Source of the DNA: Candidatus Litorirhabdus singularis
Lineage (GTDB): Bacteria > Pseudomonadota > Gammaproteobacteria > Pseudomonadales > Halieaceae
Assembly (NCBI RefSeq): GCF_026262625.1
Contig: NZ_SHNN01000001.1
Span: 1,736,001 to 1,800,000, forward strand
Reading direction: 5' to 3'
DNA length: 64,000 bases
The first letter of the stretch is position 1. The number at the start of each line of letters is the position of its first letter. The notes beneath the pieces are model-generated. The model did no database searches, was not told where the DNA came from, and was given only the letters and a program-made list of their open reading frames with translations. Positions 35,815-44,478 of this stretch are shown here, in pieces. The position numbers and the translations under genes are program-made.

Positions 35815-37023
35815 ATGAAACGATATGAATTTTTGATGGCTTTTCTCGCCACAGCGCTAGCCAGCCAGGCACAGGCAGGTGGATTATGGCTTAATCAATT
35901 CGGTGATTTTGCCGCCGGTCGCGCCAGCGCCGGGGCGGTCGCCGGCGTCGATGAAGCCTCAACAATTATTCACAATCCAGCCAGTTCACAACAAGCGGAA
36001 GGCAGTCAGTTGTTCGTGGCTGCTGGTATCTTCGTCACCGATATTGCCTTCGAAATCGAAGAGAGTAACCCGATCAATGGTTATGATGACGGCGGTAGTG
36101 CTGGCCTGAATGCCCCCGCTGCCGGCTTCTCTTATGTACACGATACCGGTTCCGATAATTGGAGCACTGGAGTATATATGGCAGGTCTTTCCGGCGCCGG
36201 CCTCGATTATAACGACGACTGGGTCGGGCGGTTCCAGGCCACCGGTTCTGAAGTTCTCGTGTTGACACTGGCCCCGACGATTGCCTACCAATTGACAGAT
36301 AACTTGTCCGTTGGCGCAGCGGCACAGCTTTATTACGGTACCCTTGATCTGGAACTGGCCATTCCCAGTGTTCAGCCGGGAGTCGACAACGGTATAGGCA
36401 GTCTGGATGGCACCGACACTGGGTTCGGGTTTGCTCTCGGTGCAGTTTATGAAATTTCACAGCGCACGCGTCTTGGGATTAACTACCAGAGCGAGATAGA
36501 ACTGGATTTCAGCGGTAACCTTAAAGTCCCGGCTGGCGGCGTCGATGTGAATTCCAACACCCATCTGACCCTGGCACAATTTGTTCGCGTCGGCCTGCAC
36601 CATACCTTCAGTAATAAGATAGGACTGGATTTTACGCTGGGGTGGGATGACTGGAGCGCACTGGATCAGGTGTTCGTCGCGCTGCCCTCCCAGGGTGCTA
36701 GCCTGGATAAAAATTGGAGCGACACCTACCACTACGCTGCGGGAGTTCAATACGTGCTCAATGAAAAGTGGGGCTTAACGGCCGGTGCAGCCTATGATAC
36801 AAACCCTGTAGATACCCTGGATCGGACAGCTGATCTGCCAGTCGACCGACAAATACGCTATAACATTGGCGCGCGATACGCCATGCGTGACAATCTTTCG
36901 CTGGGCGGCTATGCAAATTACACCGATCTGGGTAGCGCCAAAATCCGTACGGATTTCTGGAGCGGAGAGTATTCGAGCAATAGTGTTATTGAGCTTGGCC
37001 TGTACGCGAACTGGGCACTGTAA
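35815..37023 (+). CDS. FadL/OmpP1 family outer-membrane transport protein
   Basis: A 402-residue beta-barrel. The signal peptide is cleaved after ASQAQAG, and the mature start GLWLNQFGDFAAGRASAGAVAGVDEASTIIHNPA carries the family's N-terminal hatch, including the asparagine-proline-alanine motif. Repeated strands end in an aromatic-rich C terminus (VIELGLYANWAL). FadL proteins let long-chain fatty acids or other hydrophobic substrates cross the outer membrane. It lies upstream of the Rieske/ABC catabolic locus with about 630 bases between and has no obvious sigma-54 promoter, so common control is not shown. Confidence 0.85.
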   Translation: MKRYEFLMAFLATALASQAQAGGLWLNQFGDFAAGRASAGAVAGVDEASTIIHNPASSQQAEGSQLFVAAGIFVTDIAFEIEESNPINGYDDGGSAGLNAPAAGFSYVHDTGSDNWSTGVYMAGLSGAGLDYNDDWVGRFQATGSEVLVLTLAPTIAYQLTDNLSVGAAAQLYYGTLDLELAIPSVQPGVDNGIGSLDGTDTGFGFALGAVYEISQRTRLGINYQSEIELDFSGNLKVPAGGVDVNSNTHLTLAQFVRVGLHHTFSNKIGLDFTLGWDDWSALDQVFVALPSQGASLDKNWSDTYHYAAGVQYVLNEKWGLTAGAAYDTNPVDTLDRTADLPVDRQIRYNIGARYAMRDNLSLGGYANYTDLGSAKIRTDFWSGEYSSNSVIELGLYANWAL

Positions 37024-37550
37024 CGAAGACGATAAACTCCCTGGCATATCACAGGTACCCGTGAATATTTCGCTTTGGAGTCGAGCACCTATCATATTCT
37101 TAAGCCTCACTATCCTGCTCCAGTAAGCCCTGTCGTTCCAGGCAGCGAATGAAGAATCAACCCCTGTGCCTGAGTTCATACACCCACCGACTCTGATCTA
37201 TGAGTCAGTCCCTATAGTCGGATGCTCCAAGTATTTATCACTCTCTAATTTATAGGGAAAATGGTGGGCCAGGATGGGCTTGAACGGCAGCGGCCGACCG
37301 TCTTCGGCCTGCTGATTATGGAGAACAGGGAGAGGTGGAAGATAGCGAATTAAGCGGCAGAAAACCATTTATGGTTATTTTTGTCTACATGATGTGCCAA
37401 GCGGTCGTGTAAATGCGCACCAAGAGCTCGCACCAAGAGCTCGCACTATGCGCATTATCGGTGCGCAGCCACGGCCAGACTGTGATTCAGAAGACTGCAT
37501 GGTTTAAGTGAATCCATGCAAAGCCGGGATAGAACGATATATAGACACTT
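37024..37550 (+). other. long intergenic leader upstream of the sigma-54 promoter
   Basis: No gene is supported. It contains the tandem and inverted repeats at 37414-37467. A stretch at 37262-37290 superficially resembles a tRNA 3' end but fails base pairing. Confidence 0.45.
37414..37467 (+). promoter_or_regulatory. upstream repeat array, candidate enhancer-binding-protein site
   Basis: TGCGCACC (37414) and GGTGCGCA (37460) form an inverted repeat. Within it the 13-mer GCACCAAGAGCTC occurs twice in exact tandem (37417-37429 and 37430-37442), with a partial third copy. It lies 85-137 bases before the sigma-54-type promoter, a normal enhancer distance, and shares the core GCACCAA with the repeat at 39018. 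Confidence 0.55.
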
Positions 37551-37566
37551 TGGCATAGTTATTGCT
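37551..37566 (+). promoter_or_regulatory. sigma-54-type promoter of the Rieske gene
   Basis: TGGCATAGTTATTGCT has GG and GC ten bases apart, as in TGGCAY-N5-TTGCW. The same 16 bases recur at 39153-39168. It leaves a 5' leader of about 75 bases before the Rieske start. Confidence 0.72.
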
Positions 37567-37653
37567 GCTCTGTTCTTTAAGCAGGTGCAGTTACTAGCGC
37601 GCACTATTTCAGTGTCTGCATCATCCACTACCTGATTTTCGGAAAATCGAGCA

Positions 37654-38877
37654 ATGCAGAATTCCATCATTGAGTCCCGGGACCTTAATCTGGTTTCGGC
37701 CGAGCTTGACCTGTTACACGCAGAAATCTGCCGCGCCGCTGAGAAACCGTTAGCCGAAGCGCGAGCGCTGCCCGCACAGGCATTCACCGATCAGGCGCAC
37801 TTCGTCTGGGAACGAGAAACCATTCTTAAGCGGCAGTGGCTCAGTATTGCCCATGTGTCACAGCTCAAGAACCCGGGCGATTATGTCAATCTGGAATTAC
37901 TGGGTGAACGGCTAAGCGTCGTAAACAGTGGCGATGGCGTTATAAAAGTGCTGTCCCGTGTTTGTGCCCATCGTGGCATGGATGTTATGCCGCCTGAATA
38001 TGGTCATGAGAGTGAGGGCAATTGTCATCAGTATCGCTGTCCCTATCATCACTGGGTCTACGGCATTGATGGAAAATTGAAAGGTGCACCGTTGATGAAG
38101 GAACACCAAGAGGTGGCGAGTAAAAGTCTGCAACTGTTCGAATTTAACAGCGCCGTGTGGCAAGGCTTCGTGTTCATTAATTTCAGTGGCGATGCCCAAG
38201 CCATTGATGAACAATTCTCTGGACTGGATAAATATCTAAGTCGTTGGCAAATAGCCGACCTTACTATGGTGGGCGATATTGCCTGGGATTGCCCCTTTAA
38301 CTGGAAGGTGCTGGTAGAAAACTTTATGGAGCCCTATCACCATGTCGGCGCTCACCACACTCTGTTTCAGCCGATAATGCCTGCACAAGGGTGTTGGACC
38401 GACGAGGAGGGTGAGCATTTTCAAGTGTGTCATTTGCCGCTTTCAGAACCGTTACAACAAAAAGTAAAAGGCGGTGAGCCTCAATTATTAAGCTTTATGC
38501 CCATGCCAGCATTAGTAGAATCCGATTTCCTTGAGTGGACGGTCTATCTAGCCGCACCCAGCACGCTGCTGTTTGTCGCTGCAGACCGGGTTTATTGGTA
38601 TCGCCTGGAGCCGATCTCTGCGGAGCGTATGCAAATACGCACCACCATGTTGGTGCACCCGGATTCAGCGAACGCTGAAAATTACCCCCAAACCCTCGCC
38701 GATGAAATAGAACTAATGCGTAAGTTTCATCTGGAGGACATGGAAATGTGTGGTGCCGTGCAATCTGGTTTGGCTTCGGCCGCTTATCGGCCCGGCCCGC
38801 TTAACCCTCTGGAGCAGCCCATCTGGTTATTTCAACGGTATTTGGCACGGCAGATTAAACGTGCCAAAGGCGCATAG
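37654..38877 (+). CDS. Rieske (2Fe-2S) oxygenase, SRPBCC/ring-hydroxylating alpha subunit family
   Basis: A 407-residue protein. The Rieske cluster ligands are C104-x-H106 and C129-x2-H132 (CAHRG, CPYHHW). The catalytic iron site is ENFMEPYHHVGAHH (His229 or 230 and His234) after the usual NWKVLVEN. The pattern is that of terminal oxygenase alpha subunits, including enzymes that demethylate quaternary amines or hydroxylate non-aromatic substrates. No reductase or ferredoxin gene is adjacent. It has its own sigma-54-type promoter, identical to that of the operon behind it, so it is probably the first step of the same pathway. The substrate is unknown. Confidence 0.86.
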   Translation: MQNSIIESRDLNLVSAELDLLHAEICRAAEKPLAEARALPAQAFTDQAHFVWERETILKRQWLSIAHVSQLKNPGDYVNLELLGERLSVVNSGDGVIKVLSRVCAHRGMDVMPPEYGHESEGNCHQYRCPYHHWVYGIDGKLKGAPLMKEHQEVASKSLQLFEFNSAVWQGFVFINFSGDAQAIDEQFSGLDKYLSRWQIADLTMVGDIAWDCPFNWKVLVENFMEPYHHVGAHHTLFQPIMPAQGCWTDEEGEHFQVCHLPLSEPLQQKVKGGEPQLLSFMPMPALVESDFLEWTVYLAAPSTLLFVAADRVYWYRLEPISAERMQIRTTMLVHPDSANAENYPQTLADEIELMRKFHLEDMEMCGAVQSGLASAAYRPGPLNPLEQPIWLFQRYLARQIKRAKGA

Positions 38878-39017
38878 TTTCACTGCTCGCTAAACGCTCT
38901 TCTTTGCATCGCCTGACTTGATATCCCGAAGTTCATGGGCAAGGCCCTCTGTCTGACTGCTGGGCCCAATGCTCAGGCTGTGCCATATCGGGCATTGCAA
39001 CAGCGCCGAAAAACACC

Positions 39018-39056
39018 TGCACCAAAAAAGTACGCACTGCGGCAACTGTTGGTGCA
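39018..39056 (+). promoter_or_regulatory. inverted repeat, candidate enhancer-binding-protein site
   Basis: TGCACCAA (39018-39025) and TTGGTGCA (39049-39056) are exact inverted copies separated by 23 bases. It lies about 100 bases before the sigma-54-type promoter and shares GCACCAA with the array at 37414. Confidence 0.55.
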
Positions 39057-39152
39057 TGAACGCCTGTGGCAGTCAGTCACTAGCGTCCCGGGATCCGTGT
39101 AAAACCTCGATAAATCCATATAAAACAACAAGATAAATATATACATACATCT

Positions 39153-39168
39153 TGGCATAGTTATTGCT
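39153..39168 (+). promoter_or_regulatory. sigma-54-type promoter of the TIM-barrel/desaturase/ABC operon
   Basis: TGGCATAGTTATTGCT is identical to the promoter at 37551. It lies 35 bases before the start codon of the next gene. Confidence 0.72.
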
Positions 39169-39203
39169 CTTATCAATTGTAACAACGCTAGCAAGGCCAA
39201 AGC

Positions 39204-40079
39204 ATGATATTACAAACGTTCAAAACTCTGTGGGGACACACCGGTAGCGTAGAGGCAGCAGCCGTGCTGGCTAAGGCTGCCAATTTTTCGGGGCTTGAGG
39301 CTCCAGCAAAGCACGCCGACAAGGATTATCTGGCCGCACTTGAAAGCGCGCTGAATAATCATGGACTCGAGTGGATACAGGAAGTTTGCACTGCGGGCTC
39401 TTATGTTCCGAGGCGCCAGGCCAGTGTCAGTGAGCACCTGGCAGACCTGGAAGCACAAATCCTGATGGGCAAGACACTGCAGCCTAAATTTATCAACGTG
39501 ATGGGCGGGTGTGATGCATGGCCCATAGCGACCAGTGTCGAATTTTTTAAAGCGGCCATGGATATCGCAGATAAGCACGGCGTCCTGTGTTCCTTTGAAA
39601 CCCATCGCGGTCGCAGCTTTTTCAGCCCCTGGAATACCGCTGCTGTGTTGCAGCAGCTCCCTGACATAAGAATCACCTGTGACTTCAGTCACTGGGTTGT
39701 TGTAAGCGAGCGGCTTATGGACAGTGAATGGGATGTCATTGAATTGGCCGCGCAACATGCGCACCACGTGCATAGTCGGGTGGGCTATGACCAGGGGCCA
39801 CAGGTGCCGCATCCGGGTGCCCCTGAGTATGCCGAGGCGCTGGCGAGCCATCAGCGTTGTTGGGAGGAGATATGGTCTGCACAAATGTCTCGGGGTTATA
39901 CCGAGACCACCATGACGCCTGAATTCGGTCCCGACGGATACCTGCACCACCTGCCATTTACCAATGCGCCGATTGCTGATCTCTGGGACCTCAATTGCTG
40001 GATCGGAGCTACCGAGCAGAAACATTTTGTAGCCTGGTCGCAAGCAGCAGCACAACAACAAGAGGTTCGACATGCTTAA
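39204..40079 (+). CDS. xylose-isomerase-like TIM barrel protein
   Basis: A 291-residue protein of the AP-endonuclease-2/xylose isomerase-like family. Likely metal ligands sit at barrel strand ends: Glu in CSFETHRG, Asp in TCDFSHW, His in HHVHSRVG and Glu in MTPEFGP. Members are isomerases, epimerases, dehydratases or C-C lyases for sugars and cyclic polyols. It is first in an operon from the second sigma-54-type promoter and overlaps the desaturase gene by eight bases, so the two are translationally coupled. The reaction is unknown; in this setting it may process a product of the oxygenases. Confidence 0.8.
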   Translation: MILQTFKTLWGHTGSVEAAAVLAKAANFSGLEAPAKHADKDYLAALESALNNHGLEWIQEVCTAGSYVPRRQASVSEHLADLEAQILMGKTLQPKFINVMGGCDAWPIATSVEFFKAAMDIADKHGVLCSFETHRGRSFFSPWNTAAVLQQLPDIRITCDFSHWVVVSERLMDSEWDVIELAAQHAHHVHSRVGYDQGPQVPHPGAPEYAEALASHQRCWEEIWSAQMSRGYTETTMTPEFGPDGYLHHLPFTNAPIADLWDLNCWIGATEQKHFVAWSQAAAQQQEVRHA

Positions 40080-41085
40080 CACGTTCAAGTTGCGTGACCC
40101 CGCGGGTGCACGCTACACCGTGATGGTATTGCTTTATATCACCAGCGCTTACATCGGCGGTTGGATTGGCATTTTTCAAGATAATGTAGGGTTCAATACG
40201 TTGGGTGTCATTGCTTTGGCGCACAGTATGTTGATAGCCGCGTACCTGTTGCATGACTGTGGCCATAACGCCGTGTTTCTGTCGACTCAAGGCAACGCCC
40301 ATTTGGGCAAGGTGCTTAACTGGATCGTGGGCAGTAGCTATGGCCGTTACGAAGACATCCGTTACAAACACATGCGTCATCATGTTGATAACTACGACCC
40401 TGTTGTGTGGGATTACCGCAGTTTTCTTAAACGCCATCCCACCATAGAGACTTTGGTAAAGGCCGCCGAGTGGGCCTATATCCCCGCGATTGAAATCATG
40501 ATGCACACCATGTTGGTGATTGCGCCCTGGTGTATAGAATCCAAACGTGAGCAGCGCTACCGCGTGTTAAGGGTTGTCCTGGTGCGCGGTGGCTTACTAA
40601 CCACAGCACTATTGATAAGTCCGGTCGCTTTCTGTTTGTACGTACTGGCGCAACTACTGTTACTCAGCGCTTTACGTTTCATGGATTGTTACCAACACAA
40701 TTACGAGGTCATCTTCAATCTTGATGAAGAGGGGGTGCAGTTTCCCCATAAAGGCGACGCAGAGTATGAGCAGAGCCATACCTATAGCAATCTGTTATCC
40801 AATAGATTCCCGTGCCTTAACTTGCTGGTGCTGAATTTCTGTTATCACAATGCGCACCACGTTAAACCCACTCTGGGTTGGTATCGGCTGCCGACACTGC
40901 ACAAAACACTGCATCCGTCTGTCGACGCGCAGACCCTGGATTTCTGGACCCAGGCCCGGTCATTTCATAGGCACCGTATAGCCCGCATACAGGCGGAAGA
41001 TTATGGTGACGACGAGGTCAAGCAGTCACTTCAGGAAGGTAGAGCCGTCGGCGTCGATGGGCTTAGCTTTCTTACTGCGTTTTAG
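40072..41085 (+). CDS. fatty acid desaturase family membrane di-iron enzyme
   Basis: A 337-residue membrane protein. The three histidine boxes of membrane di-iron desaturases and hydroxylases are present: HDCGH (61-65), HMRHH (100-104) and HNAHH (about 260). Four or more membrane helices surround them. Family members desaturate fatty acyl chains, hydroxylate alkanes, or oxidise other substrates. Coupling to the TIM-barrel gene and to an importer suggests oxidation of an imported compound rather than lipid housekeeping. The spacing HDCGH ... HxxHH ... HNAHH resembles beta-carotene-hydroxylase or ectoine-type relatives less than acyl-lipid desaturases, so the substrate remains open. Confidence 0.8.
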   Translation: MLNTFKLRDPAGARYTVMVLLYITSAYIGGWIGIFQDNVGFNTLGVIALAHSMLIAAYLLHDCGHNAVFLSTQGNAHLGKVLNWIVGSSYGRYEDIRYKHMRHHVDNYDPVVWDYRSFLKRHPTIETLVKAAEWAYIPAIEIMMHTMLVIAPWCIESKREQRYRVLRVVLVRGGLLTTALLISPVAFCLYVLAQLLLLSALRFMDCYQHNYEVIFNLDEEGVQFPHKGDAEYEQSHTYSNLLSNRFPCLNLLVLNFCYHNAHHVKPTLGWYRLPTLHKTLHPSVDAQTLDFWTQARSFHRHRIARIQAEDYGDDEVKQSLQEGRAVGVDGLSFLTAF

Positions 41086-41091
41086 AGGCCG

Positions 41092-41898
41092 ATGATGGAT
41101 ACCACCGCACAAGCATCCAGCCACGTCTTGCGGCTTAGAGCACTGGTTGGCTCCAAGGTCGTGCTGGGCAGTCTGGGCTGGACTCTGTTTATCGGCGGCT
41201 GGTGGTTTGCAGCGCAGGCAGAAATTGCTCCCGCACGACTCTTCCCGGGGCCAGATAAGGTGTTTATCAGTCTCTACGAACTACTCACCGAGAAGGATTT
41301 CGCCCAGGATATATGGGCGAGTGTTAAACGCATTCTACTGAGTTTCTTTATCGCGGTGTCTATAGCACTGCCTTTTGGTTTGTTAATGGGAGCTTATCGC
41401 CCTGTTGATCGACTCATCGGTCCTCTGGCCAGCGCGTTTCGCTACTTACCCGCGCCGGCATTTATCCCTCTGTTACTGATGTGGTTGGGCACGGGCGACG
41501 AACAGAAAATAGCGCTGCTGGTACTGGGTGTACTGTTCTTTCTGATTATTATGATCGCCGATGTTACCCGCCAAGTGCCGCGGGTCTATACCGAAACAGC
41601 CCGCACGCTGGGCTTACGGCAGCCGCAAATATTAGCCTCTGTGATTCTGAGAGCCAGCCTGCCAGGTTATGTCGATGTGTTTCGGCAGTTACTCGCCGTA
41701 AGTTGGACCTACCTGATTATTGCCGAGATCGTGGCAGCAACTGACGGCATTGGAGCCATGATGATGCGCGCCAAACGCTTTGTTCACATCGACGACATCA
41801 TGGCAGGAATTTTAGTAATAGGCCTGCTGGGCCTGTTGTTTGATGCACTGTTCAAAGCACTGCACCGTTTTACTTTTCGTTACCTCGAACCCCAATAG
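41092..41898 (+). CDS. ABC transporter permease, NitT/TauT (SsuC/TauC) type
   Basis: A 268-residue inner-membrane permease with about six helices and the binding-protein-dependent permease EAA loop (TARTLGLRQPQILASVILRA). The pattern is that of nitrate/taurine/sulfonate/pyrimidine-precursor importers. It starts six bases after the desaturase stop and is followed by the solute-binding protein and ATPase genes, completing an importer. Confidence 0.88.
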   Translation: MMDTTAQASSHVLRLRALVGSKVVLGSLGWTLFIGGWWFAAQAEIAPARLFPGPDKVFISLYELLTEKDFAQDIWASVKRILLSFFIAVSIALPFGLLMGAYRPVDRLIGPLASAFRYLPAPAFIPLLLMWLGTGDEQKIALLVLGVLFFLIIMIADVTRQVPRVYTETARTLGLRQPQILASVILRASLPGYVDVFRQLLAVSWTYLIIAEIVAATDGIGAMMMRAKRFVHIDDIMAGILVIGLLGLLFDALFKALHRFTFRYLEPQ

Positions 41899-41926
41899 TG
41901 GGATTCAAAAACCAAGGAGATCCATC

Positions 41927-42952
41927 ATGAATTACCTTCGATCAATGGTTGCCATTCTGGCACTCGCGCTGCCCTGGAGTGCGCATAGTGCAGAGCCGGT
42001 AAAGCTGTCGCTGTTTTCCTGGCCCGGCTACGGGTTCTGGTTTATAGCCAAAGAAAAAGGTCTGGCCGAGGGCCTGGAACTGGATATCAGTATTATTGAA
42101 GACCCTTACCAAAGTTTTGGCTTGATGACTGCTGGAGAGCTCCACGCCACCTCCAGTACCGCAGAATATGGTCCCATTGCTGCTGACAAAGACGTCGGTA
42201 TCAAACTCGTAACCTATACCAACCCCTCCTATGGCACAGACAAAATTATACTTGCCCCAGGCATTACCAGTGCAAAGCAGCTTAAGGGAAAAACGGTTGC
42301 GGTACTCGAAGGCGGCTTAACCCAGATATTTATGGCTGAGTGGTTGACCGATAATGGCGTTGGTATCGACGAGGTTAATTTCACTAACTTGATTATGGAT
42401 GACGCGGTAGGGGCAATGGTTGGTGGCACGGCCGCCGCCGCTGAATTCTGGGAACCGTTTGGCTCTCAAGTCCTTGAAGCTATGCCAGGCGCGACAGTGG
42501 CAGCAGATTCTACCGAAGAGAAATACATTACCACCGCTATGTTGGGCGATGCGATGTATATGAGCACGGCATTTCTGGAGCAGCGGCCGGAGGATGCGGC
42601 AAAGCTTACGCGTGCTTACTTCAATGCGGTTGAGTTCTGGAAAACCAACACCGCAGAGGCCAACCAAATTATCGCCGACGGCTTAAAGTTTTCTGTGGCA
42701 GATGTTGAGCAGGTACTGGGTAGTACCGGTGAAATACTTAAGGGCGGCATCTTTGTCTTTGATCGTGAACAGGCGGCAATCTTCATGGGTCTGAAGCCGG
42801 GTAAATTACCATTGAACATTGCTGCTGACGGCATGAAGGCGCACTGGGACGTTACCACTGACTGGTGGCTCAAGTTCGGCTTTGTCGACAAGGCTATGCC
42901 TATGGCGGCCGGCGTGGACACCACACCACTTGCTGCAGCCATTTCCAAGTAA
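41927..42952 (+). CDS. ABC transporter substrate-binding protein, NitT/TauT family
   Basis: A 341-residue periplasmic protein with signal peptide (MVAILALALPWSAHSAE). The mature part starts VKLSLFSWPGYGFWFIAKEKGL, as in NMT1/TauA-type binding proteins, with the GKTVAVLEGG and TSSTAEYGPIAA hinge features. AAGGAGA precedes the chosen ATG. Ligands in this family include taurine, sulfonates, nitrate, aromatic acids and thiamine pyrimidines. The Trp/Phe-rich pocket (WPGYGFWF) hints at an aromatic or cationic ligand, but this is a guess. Confidence 0.86.
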   Translation: MNYLRSMVAILALALPWSAHSAEPVKLSLFSWPGYGFWFIAKEKGLAEGLELDISIIEDPYQSFGLMTAGELHATSSTAEYGPIAADKDVGIKLVTYTNPSYGTDKIILAPGITSAKQLKGKTVAVLEGGLTQIFMAEWLTDNGVGIDEVNFTNLIMDDAVGAMVGGTAAAAEFWEPFGSQVLEAMPGATVAADSTEEKYITTAMLGDAMYMSTAFLEQRPEDAAKLTRAYFNAVEFWKTNTAEANQIIADGLKFSVADVEQVLGSTGEILKGGIFVFDREQAAIFMGLKPGKLPLNIAADGMKAHWDVTTDWWLKFGFVDKAMPMAAGVDTTPLAAAISK

Positions 42953-42991
42953 GAGAGCCGCGATAGACAAGTAACAGAGAAGTGAGAAAAA

Positions 42992-43789
42992 ATGAGTAAG
43001 TCACAAAGCGGTGGACTCGCGGTCTCGGGCGTCAGCAAGACATTTATGTTGCGCTCGGGGCAGGCTGTGAAGGCGCTGGATGATATCAACTTCGAGCTTC
43101 AGGAAAACTCGGTCGGGGTCCTGTTGGGCCCCTCTGGCTGCGGCAAATCAACACTGCTGCGAATCATAGCCGGGCTGGAAACCCAGGAGCAGGGTGATAT
43201 CTCTGTAGCCGGAAAACCAATCCATGGCCCCGGTGTGGATCGTGGAATGGTTTTTCAAAATTATAGTTCCTTCCCATGGCTAACGGTGGAGGACAACGTT
43301 GCGTTTGGACTAAAAGCTCGAGGCGAATCGTTGAGTTTGGCAGAGGGCGTCGTCGACCACTTTATCCGAGCGGTTAATTTGGATGGTTTTGAGAAGGCTT
43401 ATCCGCATCAGCTGTCGGGAGGTATGCAGCAGCGGGTCGCCATTGCCCGTAGTCTGGCGAGCAATCCGGCCGTGCTGCTAATGGATGAGCCCTTTGGAGC
43501 CCTGGATCCGGAAACGCGCTGGCAGATGCAAAGTCTCCTGCTCGACATTGTAAAAAAAGAATGCACAACGGTATTGATGGTCTCCCACGACATAGAAGAG
43601 GCGCTTTACTTAGGCGACGTCGTATTCTTCATGGGGACGCGGCCGGGGCGTATTCTGGAAACAATCCGACCGGGATTTGAAAAGAGTAGCGCCGATCGCG
43701 ACGCTATTTTGGATGTACCCGAATACCGTGAACTGGAACGGGATATCAGGCAGATGATGCGATCACAGTCAATCGACTGTGAGCATTAA
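42992..43789 (+). CDS. ABC transporter ATP-binding protein, NitT/TauT family
   Basis: A 265-residue ATPase. Walker A is GPSGCGKST, the Q-loop MVFQNYSSFPWLT, signature LSGGMQQRVAIARSLA, Walker B VLLMDEPFGALDPETR and the switch His in VSHDIEEAL. It completes the importer with the two preceding genes. Its 3' end overlaps the convergent TetR gene by 21 bases. Confidence 0.9.
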   Translation: MSKSQSGGLAVSGVSKTFMLRSGQAVKALDDINFELQENSVGVLLGPSGCGKSTLLRIIAGLETQEQGDISVAGKPIHGPGVDRGMVFQNYSSFPWLTVEDNVAFGLKARGESLSLAEGVVDHFIRAVNLDGFEKAYPHQLSGGMQQRVAIARSLASNPAVLLMDEPFGALDPETRWQMQSLLLDIVKKECTTVLMVSHDIEEALYLGDVVFFMGTRPGRILETIRPGFEKSSADRDAILDVPEYRELERDIRQMMRSQSIDCEH

Positions 43790-44380
43790 GCGTAGAAATT
43801 CACCGACAAAGAAATCGAGATTGTTGTCGAGGTCGGTGATTCTCGAATCGAACAACCAGCTGTAGGTAATGCCCATCAGGTAGGCGTACATCGAGAGTGC
43901 AACCGTGTCACAGGAGGTTGCAGGCACTGTTGTTGCATGCTGTCGATAACTGGCCACCCAACCCGAGAAAGTCGCGATCAGAGAGGCGGTTAACGCTCGC
44001 TCGCGCGCCAGGGTGCTTGATACTGCTTCGGTGAACTCAGTTTTATTGAGAAAGATCTCAAAGGATTGCCGAAAATAGCTGTCATCCACTAGTAATAGAA
44101 GCCACCGGCGAGAGAATTCATCCGCAGCCGTCTCTGGGTCGCTGCTGCCCTGATACCTGTCTACCAGCTGCTCAAGCGGCACCTGTGAGTAGGCAAGAAT
44201 CTCCTCGAACAACTCTTCCTTGTTGGCAAAATGCCAGTAGATGGGCCCCCGCGAACAACCGGCTTCCTCGGCTATCAGACGCAGGGTGGTGCCGCTGTAG
44301 CCGCGTTGCCCAAATAACTTGAGCGCGGCATCCACGAGGCTTTGCCGCGTCTTGGCGGCGTCTTCCTTGGTTCGTCTCAT
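43769..44380 (-). CDS. TetR/AcrR family transcriptional regulator
   Basis: A 203-residue repressor. The N-terminal helix-turn-helix is ALKLFGQRGYSGTTLRLIAE and EAGCSRGPIYWHFANKEEL. The C-terminal ligand domain resembles AcrR-type proteins. It lies between the importer operon and the glutamine synthetase-like gene, so it probably controls one or both; the GS gene is upstream on the same strand. The sigma-54-type promoters imply a separate activator not found here. Confidence 0.87.
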   Translation of the reverse strand: MRRTKEDAAKTRQSLVDAALKLFGQRGYSGTTLRLIAEEAGCSRGPIYWHFANKEELFEEILAYSQVPLEQLVDRYQGSSDPETAADEFSRRWLLLLVDDSYFRQSFEIFLNKTEFTEAVSSTLARERALTASLIATFSGWVASYRQHATTVPATSCDTVALSMYAYLMGITYSWLFDSRITDLDNNLDFFVGEFLRLMLTVD

Positions 44381-44478
44381 GGGCAGTAAAGCCTGTGTAA
44401 AAAGTTCAGTCTAGTGATTCACGGCGCAAAGGCAACCTCCGCCTTAAACGGAGATTGCGCTTGACGGTCGTCTGAAAT

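Larger units (their letters stand above)
38878..39203 (+). promoter_or_regulatory. intergenic control region between the Rieske gene and the downstream operon
   Basis: This 326-base gap contains an inverted repeat (39018-39056) and the second sigma-54-type promoter (39153). An AT-rich block ATAAATATATACATACAT lies directly before the promoter, matching the AT-rich ATATATAG before the promoter at 37551. Confidence 0.55.

Noticed and set aside
37262-37310. Sequence resembling the reverse complement of a tRNA 3' end
   Set aside because: GTTCAAGCC looks like a T-loop but the T-stem does not pair and no matching acceptor or anticodon arm follows.
39210-40088. A 292-codon open frame antisense to the TIM-barrel gene
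   Set aside because: It mirrors the coding gene almost end to end, has no ribosome binding site and resembles no protein; the plus-strand gene has conserved metal-site motifs.
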